NCBI RefSeq assembly: GCF_000420445.1
Contig: NZ_ATUY01000009.1
Coordinates: 25,193 to 89,192, forward strand
Length of the DNA stretch: 64,000 nt
Source: Actinotignum urinale DSM 15805
GTDB taxonomy: Bacteria > Actinomycetota > Actinomycetes > Actinomycetales > Actinomycetaceae
Direction of reading: 5' to 3'
Each line of letters begins with the position of its first letter. The stretch's first letter is position 1. The notes beneath the pieces were generated by a model. The model saw nothing but the letters and a program-made list of their open reading frames with translations, was not told where the DNA came from and searched no databases. The translations under genes and the position numbers were made by a program. Of this stretch, positions 1 to 7,857 are shown in pieces.

Positions 1-621
1 AGCGGGGCACGGCCGGGAGAGGCGCTTATACACGCGGGTAATATTGGGCACGCCGCTACTGGCTACGAGTTGCTCAGGCGCGGGTTTACGCCTTCACGTT
101 CTGTGCGTCAACCTCGTTCTCGATGCAATGTGGCACGCAATTATGTGAAAAGTGCGCACGATGTTTTTATGGAAAATTTCCTTCGCCCATGGCCGCCTGT
201 TAGTGCCGTATTGAATGCTGTGAGGGCTGGATCATTGGGGGCTTTAATGGACGTATCTGATGGCCTTCTTCGTGATGCACGGAGAATGGCAAAGGCGTCG
301 CATATGTGGTTGGATATAGATACGTTGAAATTAGAAGAAAACTTTCGCGCCGTTATGGTTGTAGCCCCTCAACTAGGCATGCATGATTGCCTTGATTGGG
401 CATATCGTACGGTGTTAGGCGGGGGAGAAGATCATGGGTTCCTCGCAACCCTACGCAGACATGAAGAAAAGGCGTGGGGTTTGCACACTCCGCTCTTGCC
501 ACAAGGTTTTAAACGTATCGGCACCGTTCGTGATAAATGGGAAGGCGGGCGCGTGACGCTCGACGGTAAAGATATTCCTGCTTATCTTGGAAATTCTGGC
601 TGGGATCATTTTTCGCGATAA
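1..621 (+). CDS. thiL: thiamine-monophosphate kinase, 3' part (5' end outside window)
   Basis: The frame is open from base 1, so the gene starts upstream of the window; 206 residues are visible against a usual length of about 320. ThiL phosphorylates thiamine phosphate to thiamine diphosphate with ATP in the cytoplasm. The visible part shows the family's GHAATGYELL-type segment near residue 17, a MDVSDGLL motif near residue 83 and a GGEDHGF motif near residue 140, typical of the PurM/ThiL ATP-grasp-like fold. The C-terminus ends normally at a TAA just before a helicase remnant. An internal ATG at 70 is not the real start because homology continues upstream of it. Confidence 0.85.
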   Translation, partial: SGARPGEALIHAGNIGHAATGYELLRRGFTPSRSVRQPRSRCNVARNYVKSAHDVFMENFLRPWPPVSAVLNAVRAGSLGALMDVSDGLLRDARRMAKASHMWLDIDTLKLEENFRAVMVVAPQLGMHDCLDWAYRTVLGGGEDHGFLATLRRHEEKAWGLHTPLLPQGFKRIGTVRDKWEGGRVTLDGKDIPAYLGNSGWDHFSR

Positions 622-896
622 AGTGCGAGCGAAGGCCGAGTTATCGCCACTTAACAACACTTCGCACAAAGCAATTGTTGCTACGCCAACAGGTGTTGCT
701 GCGTTAAATGTGGACGGGTACACTATCCACCGGCTTTTTTCCTTCCCGCCGGGGGAATCTGGAAGGGGTTCGCTCCGGTAGATTTTATCCTGGACGTTTT
801 CGCAAAACAATTAAAGAACTGGACACCCTCATTATTGATGAAGCATCAGTGGTGCGCGCGGATTATGGCGGGTTTGTTGGCGGCGAGTTCGATTGA
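620..896 (+). pseudogene. remnant of a PIF1-like AAA helicase
   Basis: Two short reading frames in different phases together encode pieces of a PIF1/RecD-like helicase. The first has ATPTGVAALNVDGYTIHRLF, the motif that follows the Walker A loop in PIF1 proteins. The second, offset in phase near 780, has ELDTLIIDEAS, the Walker B region. The Walker A loop and the whole C-terminal half are missing, so this is a deleted and frameshifted relic. It abuts the 3' end of thiL, where it may have come in by rearrangement. Confidence 0.7.
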
Positions 897-910
897 GGCG
901 TCAGTGGGCA

Positions 911-944
911 TAAAAATGGCCGGCACCTTTCGGTAACCGGCCAT
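911..944 (-). terminator. rho-independent terminator of rpmB
   Basis: On the minus strand an 8-bp stem ATGGCCGG/CCGGCCAT (916-923 with 937-944) closes a 13-nt loop and is followed by a run of T. It lies 16 bp beyond the rpmB stop. Confidence 0.85.
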
Positions 945-959
945 CCATGCAAGCTTAAT

Positions 960-1151
960 TTAGGCTGCGCGCTGAACCTTACCTGCCTTCAGGCAAGAGG
1001 TGCACACATTAAGGCGCTTCGGAGCACCTTTCACGAGAGCGCGAACGCGCTGGATATTCGGATTCCAACGACGATTGGTGCGCACATGGGAGTGTGAAAC
1101 ACTCTTCCCGAAGCCCGGGTGCTTGCCGCAGACGTCACAAACAGAGGCCAC
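960..1151 (-). CDS. rpmB: 50S ribosomal protein L28
   Basis: This 63-residue protein of the large ribosomal subunit reads [20 protein letters not shown] at its N-terminus and has NVCTSC near the C-terminus. The two CxxC pairs indicate the zinc-binding (C+) form of L28. I choose the GTG at 1151 as start: an AAGGAG box sits 6 nt upstream and the product then has normal L28 length. A longer frame to 1184 only adds unrelated residues. It is transcribed divergently from recG and ends in a clear hairpin terminator. Confidence 0.95.
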   Translation of the reverse strand: MASVCDVCGKHPGFGKSVSHSHVRTNRRWNPNIQRVRALVKGAPKRLNVCTSCLKAGKVQRAA

Positions 1152-1371
1152 GGTTATCTCCTTAAATCGACGATTCGGAGCCACAAAGGCTCAACGAAAA
1201 ATTACAACTCAACTAGTATAACGGTTTTGCTTGCGTCGTACCACCATGTGTGGCGTGGCATACCGCACTTTCCAAGGCACTCAAGATATTATGTTCGTAA
1301 CGTGACGTTTCAACGTTTGTATATCAAGGCTATCAGCACGCCCTATTAAGGGCACTATATAGAGGGAAAAC

Positions 1372-3861
1372 ATGGAGAAAACTGCCGTCGTTTCCGACAG
1401 TTGGGACGCATTAAGCACCCCTCTCTCACGTATTCTCGGCAAACGCACCGCCCCGCGATTCGTGGCCCTCGGCATTGAAACTGTAAGAGATCTCCTCTAT
1501 CACCTCCCTTTCAGGCTTGCTCACCGTGGCGAACTCATGCCGGTGGCACACGCACTTCCGGGAGCAGATGTTACCGTCGTCGGGCGTGTTCTATCCTCAA
1601 CGCTACGCCCCATGAATGCCCGCAACGGATTTATTCTCACCATCACCATCACCGATGGAACCCAGGACCTGGACCTCACATTTTTCGCAAAAACTAGGCG
1701 CCCCCTCACATACCACCACAACCGGTTAAGCAACGGAACGCTGGCGCTTTTCTCAGGAACCGTGAGTCTTTACCGTGGAACTCTGCAGCTTACGCACCCG
1801 GATTATGAACTGATCGACGAAGCACAGGGCGTGGATGTGGAAGCAGTATCGCGTCCCATACCGATATATCACGCAAGTGCGAAACTTCCGTCGTGGAAAA
1901 TTGCGCAAACAATAGAAACCCTTTTAACGACAACGAAACCAGAAGATTTCCCCGACCCTCTTCCGCAAACCTACCTCACATCCAACAATTTGCCCCCGCT
2001 GTATGAAGCAATCCAAGAACTACACCGCCCTAACAGCGATGCAACATGGTATAACGCCTACCTGCGCATGAAACACGAAGAAGCGTTTATTTTCCAAACT
2101 GCCCTTGCTCAATCAGCTGCGCAAACGCGACAACTTCATACCCAGGCCTATCCCAAGCGCAACGATGCATTATTAGAAAAGTTTGATTCCCAGCTTCCCT
2201 ACACCCTCACCGAGGGCCAACAGCGTGTTGGTGAGGAAATCAGCCAGGATCTTTCGCGAACATACCCTATGCAACGCCTGCTCCAAGGGGACGTGGGGAG
2301 CGGGAAAACAATTGTTGCCTTGCGCGCCATGCTTCAGGTTGTGGATAACGGCGGGCAAGCTGTGCTTCTGGCACCAACCGAAGTGCTCGCGTTTCAACAC
2401 TACCACACGATTCGAAAACTACTGGGTAATCTTCTCTACGACACGTCCTTACCACGAGTGCTCCCCAACGGAGGTTCCACCGGCACGGGTGTAGATACGT
2501 ATCGAAATAGTGGCGGTGGCGAGGATGCAATGAACCATAAGGTCACAGCCCCAAATAGCGACCTTGGCGCAACAAATGTTGGCACCAATGCTCATTCAAC
2601 CCGCATTACTCTGCTCACCGGATCCTTAAGCGCCACGCAGCGCCGGGCAACCCTCGCTCATATCGCCTCCGGTGAAGTCGGTATTATCGTCGGAACACAT
2701 GCGCTTCTTTCCGACACCGTCAGTATTCCCTTCCTCGGGCTTGCAGTGATCGACGAACAGCACCGATTCGGGGTGGAACAACGCGCCGGATTAGGGCACG
2801 GCATACATACACTCGCCATGACGGCAACACCAATCCCGCGAACCATAGCCATGAGCGTATTCGGAGACCTCGATATATCCTCGCTCACGCAACTGCCCAC
2901 AGGACGCCAAAGCATCTCAACCACTCTTGTCCCCGAAAATAACAGTGCGTGGATGGCGCGCGTGTGGCAACGTGCACGAGAAGAGATCGATAAGGGTGGG
3001 CGCGTTTATGTTGTTGTCCCGAGAATCAATGCAATGTACGACGACGGGAGCGAACAAGACACCACCGGGAGGAACAATATCAACCCCACTGGTACACGTA
3101 GCGAGCACTCAAATAGAGCGGAAGGCCAGATCTTTAACCCGCACCTGTTACAAGAAGCAAACCCGAGCATAAACCCGCACCTGCCACAACAAACACAACT
3201 CAACATAAACACGAACTCATACACGGACACAAACGACAGTACACAACCCCACATCACAAACGTTGAAGAAATGTACGCTATTCTCACACGCCTCCCGCAA
3301 CTCAATGGAATAAACATTGCCATGATGCACGGCAGACTTAGCGCCGAGAAAAAAACTCAAATCATGGACAATTTTGAATCCGGCCACTCACCCCTCCTCA
3401 TCTCAACAACCGTGATTGAAGTTGGGGTGGATGTAAAAGAGGCAACCATGATGATTATTATGAACGCAGAACGATTCGGACTTGCCCAACTCCACCAGCT
3501 ACGCGGACGCATCGGGCGCGGAACCAAACCAGGAATCTGCCTCGCCGTCACCCAAGCCGAACCCGGCAGCACAGCATACGAACGCGTACAAACATTCACC
3601 GAAATAAGCGACGGATTCAAACTCGCTGAAGCAGATATGGAACTACGTAGGGAAGGAGACGTGCTGGGCGCACACCAGGCAGGTAAACAATCAAGCCTAC
3701 GTTTCCTTTCTGTTGCAAAAGACGCCACCATTATTGAAACAGCACGAAATGCGGCGCGCAAACTCATCGAACAAGATCCACAACTCATGGTGCACACCGC
3801 GCTACGTGACGCACTCACCACCATAGAAACGCAAACGCAACACTACATGGAAAGGGCATAA
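1372..3861 (+). CDS. recG: ATP-dependent DNA helicase RecG
   Basis: RecG remodels stalled replication forks and Holliday junctions. The 829-residue protein has the N-terminal wedge/OB region (about 1-250), Walker A GDVGSGKT near 306, the DEQH box (VIDEQHRFG) near 461, TATPIPRT, and the C-terminal helicase lobe with RGRIGRG. It is longer than usual because of two linkers. One, at about residues 360-405, lies before the LTGS motif; the other, at about 558-625, is rich in Asn, Thr and Gln and separates the two RecA lobes. Both sit between conserved blocks with the frame intact, so the gene looks functional. The ATG has a GAGGG box upstream and the stop directly abuts the rsmD start. Confidence 0.95.
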   Translation: MEKTAVVSDSWDALSTPLSRILGKRTAPRFVALGIETVRDLLYHLPFRLAHRGELMPVAHALPGADVTVVGRVLSSTLRPMNARNGFILTITITDGTQDLDLTFFAKTRRPLTYHHNRLSNGTLALFSGTVSLYRGTLQLTHPDYELIDEAQGVDVEAVSRPIPIYHASAKLPSWKIAQTIETLLTTTKPEDFPDPLPQTYLTSNNLPPLYEAIQELHRPNSDATWYNAYLRMKHEEAFIFQTALAQSAAQTRQLHTQAYPKRNDALLEKFDSQLPYTLTEGQQRVGEEISQDLSRTYPMQRLLQGDVGSGKTIVALRAMLQVVDNGGQAVLLAPTEVLAFQHYHTIRKLLGNLLYDTSLPRVLPNGGSTGTGVDTYRNSGGGEDAMNHKVTAPNSDLGATNVGTNAHSTRITLLTGSLSATQRRATLAHIASGEVGIIVGTHALLSDTVSIPFLGLAVIDEQHRFGVEQRAGLGHGIHTLAMTATPIPRTIAMSVFGDLDISSLTQLPTGRQSISTTLVPENNSAWMARVWQRAREEIDKGGRVYVVVPRINAMYDDGSEQDTTGRNNINPTGTRSEHSNRAEGQIFNPHLLQEANPSINPHLPQQTQLNINTNSYTDTNDSTQPHITNVEEMYAILTRLPQLNGINIAMMHGRLSAEKKTQIMDNFESGHSPLLISTTVIEVGVDVKEATMMIIMNAERFGLAQLHQLRGRIGRGTKPGICLAVTQAEPGSTAYERVQTFTEISDGFKLAEADMELRREGDVLGAHQAGKQSSLRFLSVAKDATIIETARNAARKLIEQDPQLMVHTALRDALTTIETQTQHYMERA

Positions 3862-4482
3862 ATGACACGTATCGTCGCCGGAAGTGCGAAAGGACGCAAA
3901 CTTAAAGTCCCAGCCACTAAAACCCGCCCAACATCAGAAAAAGTACGCGAAGCAATCTTTTCGCGACTGTGCGCTCGCGGTTTTATTGAGGGGGGAGCGG
4001 TTCTCGATTTATTTGCTGGAAGCGGGGCGCTTGCATTTGAGGCCGTGAGCAGGGGAGCACGGTTAGCAACCCTTGTGGATGTGAGTGCCGGCGCGGTGAA
4101 ATTATTGAGGGATAATGCGCGAGTTGTGCAAGATAGCGTTGATGGGCGTGATGTTGAGATCCATATTTTTAACGCTAAGGCATATAATTTTGTGAAAGAG
4201 GAATCCCAATACATTTATGATGTGGTGTTTATTGATCCTCCTTATAACTACGAAAACGAGCATCTTAATGCGTTATTGGAAGGGTTGATTGGGCATATAG
4301 CTAGCGATGCAATGATTATTGTGGAACGTGATGTGCGAAGCCCGCAGCCCGTGTGGCCTCGCGGGTGGAATTTGGACGATGAGCGAACCTACGGAGATAC
4401 CCGGGTGTGGAGCGCGCAAGCGGGGGCGGATGTGGAAGATACACAAGAGGAGACTATATCGTCGAAAAATACACGGACGTGA
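3862..4482 (+). CDS. rsmD: 16S rRNA (guanine-966 N2)-methyltransferase RsmD
   Basis: RsmD methylates G966 of 16S rRNA using S-adenosylmethionine. The 206-residue protein begins with the family signature MTRIVAGSAKGRKL and TRPTSEKVREAIF, has the SAM-binding LDLFAGSGAL loop near residue 50, and the catalytic DPPY motif (FIDPPYNY) near 126. Its ATG directly follows the recG stop, so the two are co-transcribed, an arrangement common in actinobacteria. The last 15 or so residues (EDTQEETISSKNTRT) are not conserved-looking. Confidence 0.93.
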   Translation: MTRIVAGSAKGRKLKVPATKTRPTSEKVREAIFSRLCARGFIEGGAVLDLFAGSGALAFEAVSRGARLATLVDVSAGAVKLLRDNARVVQDSVDGRDVEIHIFNAKAYNFVKEESQYIYDVVFIDPPYNYENEHLNALLEGLIGHIASDAMIIVERDVRSPQPVWPRGWNLDDERTYGDTRVWSAQAGADVEDTQEETISSKNTRT

Positions 4483-4569
4483 TTACCGAAGTACGCCGTG
4501 TTGTGGAACAATATAAGGAGTAGTGCGCGCCTGCACCGGGATAAAAAAGTAGCGAACTAAGGTTAATAT

Positions 4570-5043
4570 ATGACACTAGCTATATGTCCAGGTTCTTTTG
4601 ATCCTGTAACTTTCGGGCATCTCGATATTTTCGAGCGTGCATCAACACTCTTTGACAACATCATTGTTGTAGTTGCACATAATACGATGAAGAATGCACT
4701 GTTTACTCCCGAACAACGCGTCAGATTCATTCGTGATGAAGTTGAGCATCTGTCAAATGTTACAGTGGAAAGTGTGGATGGCTTGCTCGTGGATTATGCG
4801 CGGAAAATTAACGCCCGGGCGATTGTTAAAGGTTTGAGAAGCGCCGTGGATTTGGATGCGGAATACCCCATGGCGCTAATGAACCGCGAAATTTCAAATA
4901 TTGAAACCGTTTTTGTTCTGGGGAACCCCGCCAAGGGGCATATTTCCTCAAGTCTTGTTAAAGATGTTGCCCGCTACGGCGGGGATGTCACAAGTTTCGT
5001 CCCCGCAGCAGTTGCTCGGGCTCTCAAGGAGGTAATGGCATGA
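4570..5043 (+). CDS. coaD: phosphopantetheine adenylyltransferase
   Basis: CoaD transfers AMP from ATP to 4'-phosphopantetheine, the penultimate step of coenzyme A synthesis. The 157-residue length is typical. The nucleotidyltransferase motif PGSFDPVTFGHLDIFERA near residues 7-24 carries the TxGH signature, and the ISSSLVKDVA motif near 125 contacts ATP. It overlaps the next gene by ATGA, so coaD, sepIVA, the DUF177 gene and rnc form a translationally coupled series. Confidence 0.95.
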   Translation: MTLAICPGSFDPVTFGHLDIFERASTLFDNIIVVVAHNTMKNALFTPEQRVRFIRDEVEHLSNVTVESVDGLLVDYARKINARAIVKGLRSAVDLDAEYPMALMNREISNIETVFVLGNPAKGHISSSLVKDVARYGGDVTSFVPAAVARALKEVMA

Positions 5044-5687
5044 GCGAACAGTTCCAAGGAGATTCCGTCGTCGAGATTCTCGATGAACTTATTGACATTG
5101 TGAATAACGGACGGGCGATTCCCATGTCCGCGTCCGTGATGATTAATAGGTCGGAAGTGTTGGATTTGTTGAAGGCGGCGCGTGATGCAGTGCCCGAGCA
5201 AGTTGTTCAGGCAGATTCCGTGCTCGCTGACGTGGAAGGCGTGAGAACCAAGGGGCGCGCACAGGCAACCCAGCTTATCGAGAATGCGCAAGAACACGGC
5301 AATAAGATTGTGCATGAAGCACGTTCCGAAGCAGAACAGATTCTTTCAGAGGCACGAAACCAGGCTGCGCGCCTCGTTTCCGATGACGCGATTACTGTGG
5401 CGGCCCGATCCCAGGCACAACGCATTGTCGATGAAGCCAAAGCTAAAGCCCAAAAGCTCCAAGAAGGCGCCAACAGGTATTCCGACCAGTCCCTTGCACG
5501 CCTTCAAGATAATCTTGTGAGCGTTGGCCAGAATCTCGAAGATATTGTTCAACGCGTCAATCAGGACATCGACCAGGCTCTCGCGCAGGTCTATAAGGGC
5601 CGTAATGTTCTTGCCCAGCGCAGTACGGCAAATAATTCACAAGCTCAACCAAGCGCTACCATGCGCGAAGGAGGCCAGGAGGCCTAG
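5040..5687 (+). CDS. sepIVA: DivIVA-domain cell-division protein, SepIVA-like
   Basis: The 215-residue protein is predicted to be mostly a long coiled coil. It opens with a short globular segment (VVEILDELIDIVNNGRAIPM, SASVMINRSEVLDLL), continues with alanine/glutamine-rich heptads (ARSEAEQILSEARNQAARL), and ends in a polar tail. This matches the DivIVA-like protein encoded beside the DUF177 gene and rnc in mycobacteria (SepIVA, a septation factor). That assignment rests on gene order plus the coiled-coil pattern, not alignment. Start and stop overlap neighbours on both sides (ATGA with coaD, TAGTG with the next gene). Confidence 0.75.
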   Translation: MSEQFQGDSVVEILDELIDIVNNGRAIPMSASVMINRSEVLDLLKAARDAVPEQVVQADSVLADVEGVRTKGRAQATQLIENAQEHGNKIVHEARSEAEQILSEARNQAARLVSDDAITVAARSQAQRIVDEAKAKAQKLQEGANRYSDQSLARLQDNLVSVGQNLEDIVQRVNQDIDQALAQVYKGRNVLAQRSTANNSQAQPSATMREGGQEA

Positions 5688-6250
5688 TGCAACTCCTCAA
5701 TTCATTCATTCAGTCCCTTGTTGATTTACCCCGGCAAGAAGGAAGCGTTCTTCATGTCGACGAAACCTACGCGACCCCCGAAAATGTAAGCCTAGAAATG
5801 ATTGGGGTTCCTGAAGGAAGCCCCATGGTGGCGTCCCTTGATATCACCTCAGTTTCGGAAGGCGTGTACGTAACCGGAACGGTGGGAGTTGATGTTGTTG
5901 GGCTGTGTGGGCGCTGTCTCGTCGACATTAACGAACATCGCGAAGAAGAGATTTCGGAACTTATTTTCTACCCGGAACGCAAAATTGCCCTTCTTGAAGA
6001 GGGCGACGACGTGAAAGATTACCCCGAAATCGTCAAAGATTCCATCGATTTAGAGCCACTTTTCCGCGACGCGATCGTGCTGAATTTACCCTTCCGTCCA
6101 CTGTGTACCCCGAATTGCCGGGGCTTGTGCTCCGAATGTGGCGAACGGTGGGAAGATTTGCCGGAGGATCATTCTCATGAACTTCCCGCCATCAAATCCG
6201 ATGCTTTGGATGCTTTAGAAGCGGTTTTGCGTGCAGAGGAAGGCAAATAG
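5687..6250 (+). CDS. DUF177 (YceD-like) protein with zinc-type cysteines
   Basis: This is a 187-residue YceD/DUF177 family protein. Family members lie beside rpmF or rnc and are linked to 23S rRNA or L32 production. Conserved features are LCGRC near residue 71 and a C-terminal CxxxCRGLCSECG block near 143-153, which could bind zinc. It starts with GTG overlapping the previous TAG and ends with TAG overlapping the GTG of rnc. No rpmF lies between this gene and rnc, unlike in many actinobacteria. Confidence 0.88.
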   Translation: MQLLNSFIQSLVDLPRQEGSVLHVDETYATPENVSLEMIGVPEGSPMVASLDITSVSEGVYVTGTVGVDVVGLCGRCLVDINEHREEEISELIFYPERKIALLEEGDDVKDYPEIVKDSIDLEPLFRDAIVLNLPFRPLCTPNCRGLCSECGERWEDLPEDHSHELPAIKSDALDALEAVLRAEEGK

Positions 6251-6954
6251 TGTCATCGCATGAGTTACTTCTCGCCTGGGGAGCTCCGATTTCACGGCCA
6301 CTTCTTCGTCGCGCCCTCACCCATAGAAGCTTCGCCTATGAACACGACGAACCACATAATGAGCGCCTGGAATTCCTGGGCGATTCAATTTTGGGTCTCA
6401 TTATTGCCGAAAAAGTCTTCCGCGAATATCCAGACGCCAGCGAAGGCGACATGTCTCGCATGAAAACATACGCGGTATCCGAAAAAGCCCTCGCGGATGT
6501 TGCCCATGCCATTAACCTAGGTAAAGAAATCCGTTTAGGGCGCGGTGAAGAACGCTCCGGAGGGCGTGAAAAAGATTCAATCCTTTCCGACACCGTGGAA
6601 GCGTTAATTGCTGCAACATATCTTGAAAACGGTATGGAGACGACGAGGGAAGTCGTTAGTGACCTTCTCGATCAAAAAATTAAGGATGCGTCCCTGCTTG
6701 GGCCAAACCTTGATTGGCAGACAAGTTTTGAAGAGCTTGCTCGCAAACATGGTTATGAGGGAACCATGGAGTGCACGATAACATCAACCGGCCCAGATCA
6801 TGCGCGAGTTTTTACGGCACAGGCATTCTTGGGAGGGGAGGCCTGGGGGAAAGGCGAGGGATCAAGCCAAAAAAATGCGCGCCACAAGGCGGCTGAGGCC
6901 TCATACCGAATGCTTGCGGGGCGCTGTGAAGATGAGAAGATGACAAAAAAATAA
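6250..6954 (+). CDS. rnc: ribonuclease III
   Basis: RNase III cleaves double-stranded RNA in rRNA maturation and antisense decay. The 234-residue protein has the catalytic signature ERLEFLGDSILGLIIAE near residues 39-55, a second acidic patch DTVEALIAATYLE near 115-127, and a C-terminal double-stranded RNA-binding domain (SFEELARKHG to KNARHKAAEASYRML). The GTG start overlaps the DUF177 stop by one base, closing the coupled operon. Confidence 0.95.
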   Translation: MSSHELLLAWGAPISRPLLRRALTHRSFAYEHDEPHNERLEFLGDSILGLIIAEKVFREYPDASEGDMSRMKTYAVSEKALADVAHAINLGKEIRLGRGEERSGGREKDSILSDTVEALIAATYLENGMETTREVVSDLLDQKIKDASLLGPNLDWQTSFEELARKHGYEGTMECTITSTGPDHARVFTAQAFLGGEAWGKGEGSSQKNARHKAAEASYRMLAGRCEDEKMTKK

Positions 6955-6981
6955 TTCTTGTGTGTATTATCGTCTTAACGA

Positions 6982-7010
6982 TTACTTTATCGGCGAAACC
7001 AAATTATAAT
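6982..7010 (+). promoter_or_regulatory. candidate promoter of the response regulator gene
   Basis: A perfect TATAAT (7005-7010) lies 17 bp after TTACTT (6982-6987), about 40 bp upstream of the start codon. A small inverted repeat ATCGT-CTTA-ACGAT (6969-6982) touches the -35 element. Confidence 0.5.
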
Positions 7011-7051
7011 TGTGATGAAGCCGTTCGTATATCATCAAGGGAGAAGCAACG

Positions 7052-7690
7052 ATGTCCGAGTCCATTAGGGTTATGATTGTGGATGATCACGAAGTCGTGC
7101 GTCGCGGAATTGTCGAAGTAGTCGATCGCTGTTCCGATTTAGAAGTTGTTGCTGAGGCCGCAAGCGTTAAAGAAGCCGTGAGGCGTGGAGAACTTGTCCG
7201 CCCAGATGTTGCACTTATTGATTTAAGACTTCCCGATGGAACCGGCATCGATATTATTAACCAATTCCACGATGTTACACCGGATACCAAATGTATTGTT
7301 CTCACCTCTTATCTTGATGATGAAGCCCTCGCTGAATCCCTGGCTGCGCAGGCAAAAGCATACCTTGTGAAATCCGTACGTGGCGCCGAAATTACAGATA
7401 ATATTCGCGCAGTGGCGGAAGGCAGAATTCTTCTCGACGAAAAAGTTGTTGATCGCCACCGCATTGACAATAATGAGCCAACCGCGAACCTTACACCCTC
7501 AGAACGACGAGTTCTCGACCTTATCGGCGACGGATTATCGAACCGCGAAATCGGTGAACGCCTGGGCGTGGCAGAAAAAACCGTGAAAAATCATATTACT
7601 TCTCTCTTAAGCAAAATGGGATTACAGCGCAGAACTCAAGCTGCCGCATGGGTTGCGGCGCAACGTGCAACAGGCTGGCGCCATCAGTAA
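7052..7690 (+). CDS. NarL/DevR-type response regulator
   Basis: This 212-residue protein has an N-terminal receiver domain with acidic residues DDH near 11-13 and the phospho-acceptor Asp in ALIDLRLPDGTG near 52. The C-terminal LuxR-type helix-turn-helix reads LTPSERRVLDLIGDGLSNRE, then GVAEKTVKNHITSLLSKMGL and RRTQAAAW. The stretch AEKTVKN followed by LQRRTQAA closely matches the DNA-contacting helix of the mycobacterial hypoxia regulator DevR/DosR. It is convergent with a two-GAF kinase that has DevS-like architecture, which makes that kinase its probable partner. A GGGAG box precedes the ATG. Confidence 0.9.
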   Translation: MSESIRVMIVDDHEVVRRGIVEVVDRCSDLEVVAEAASVKEAVRRGELVRPDVALIDLRLPDGTGIDIINQFHDVTPDTKCIVLTSYLDDEALAESLAAQAKAYLVKSVRGAEITDNIRAVAEGRILLDEKVVDRHRIDNNEPTANLTPSERRVLDLIGDGLSNREIGERLGVAEKTVKNHITSLLSKMGLQRRTQAAAWVAAQRATGWRHQ

Positions 7691-7857
7691 CCCTAACGGA
7701 TAGGAGCTACCCGGCACCCAAGGAGCTGGTTGTAATGAAACAAGATGCTGGCGGTTTATCGATTAAGTTGTGGTTGGGGTATTTCAATAACAGCGCCGGT
7801 GGAAATCAACGCGTCGGTTGAGTAAACCTATTGAAGTTTCCCGGTAACCCTAACGGA
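7687..7857. repeat. 14-bp direct repeat at the convergent gene ends
   Basis: GTAACCCTAACGGA occurs at 7687-7700 and again at 7844-7857. The first copy contains the stop codon of the response regulator and the second contains the stop codon of the kinase on the other strand. The 143 bp between them hold a possible 28-codon ORF. The arrangement could be the footprint of an insertion or an old slippage event. Confidence 0.6.
7735..7821 (+). other. possible 28-residue small ORF
   Basis: An ATG with an AAGGAG box 9 nt upstream opens a 28-codon frame beginning MKQDAGGLSIKLWLGYF and ending in GGNQRVG. It lies just after the response regulator in the same direction. I do not recognise the peptide. 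The good ribosome-binding site is the only positive evidence; chance is possible for an ORF this short. Confidence 0.3.

Noticed and set aside
4456..4523. Coding-like tail (VEKYTDVITEVRRVVEQYKE) overlapping the rsmD end
   Set aside because: It has a protein-like look but no start codon with a site, and is too short to assign; it could be the 3' end of a lost gene.
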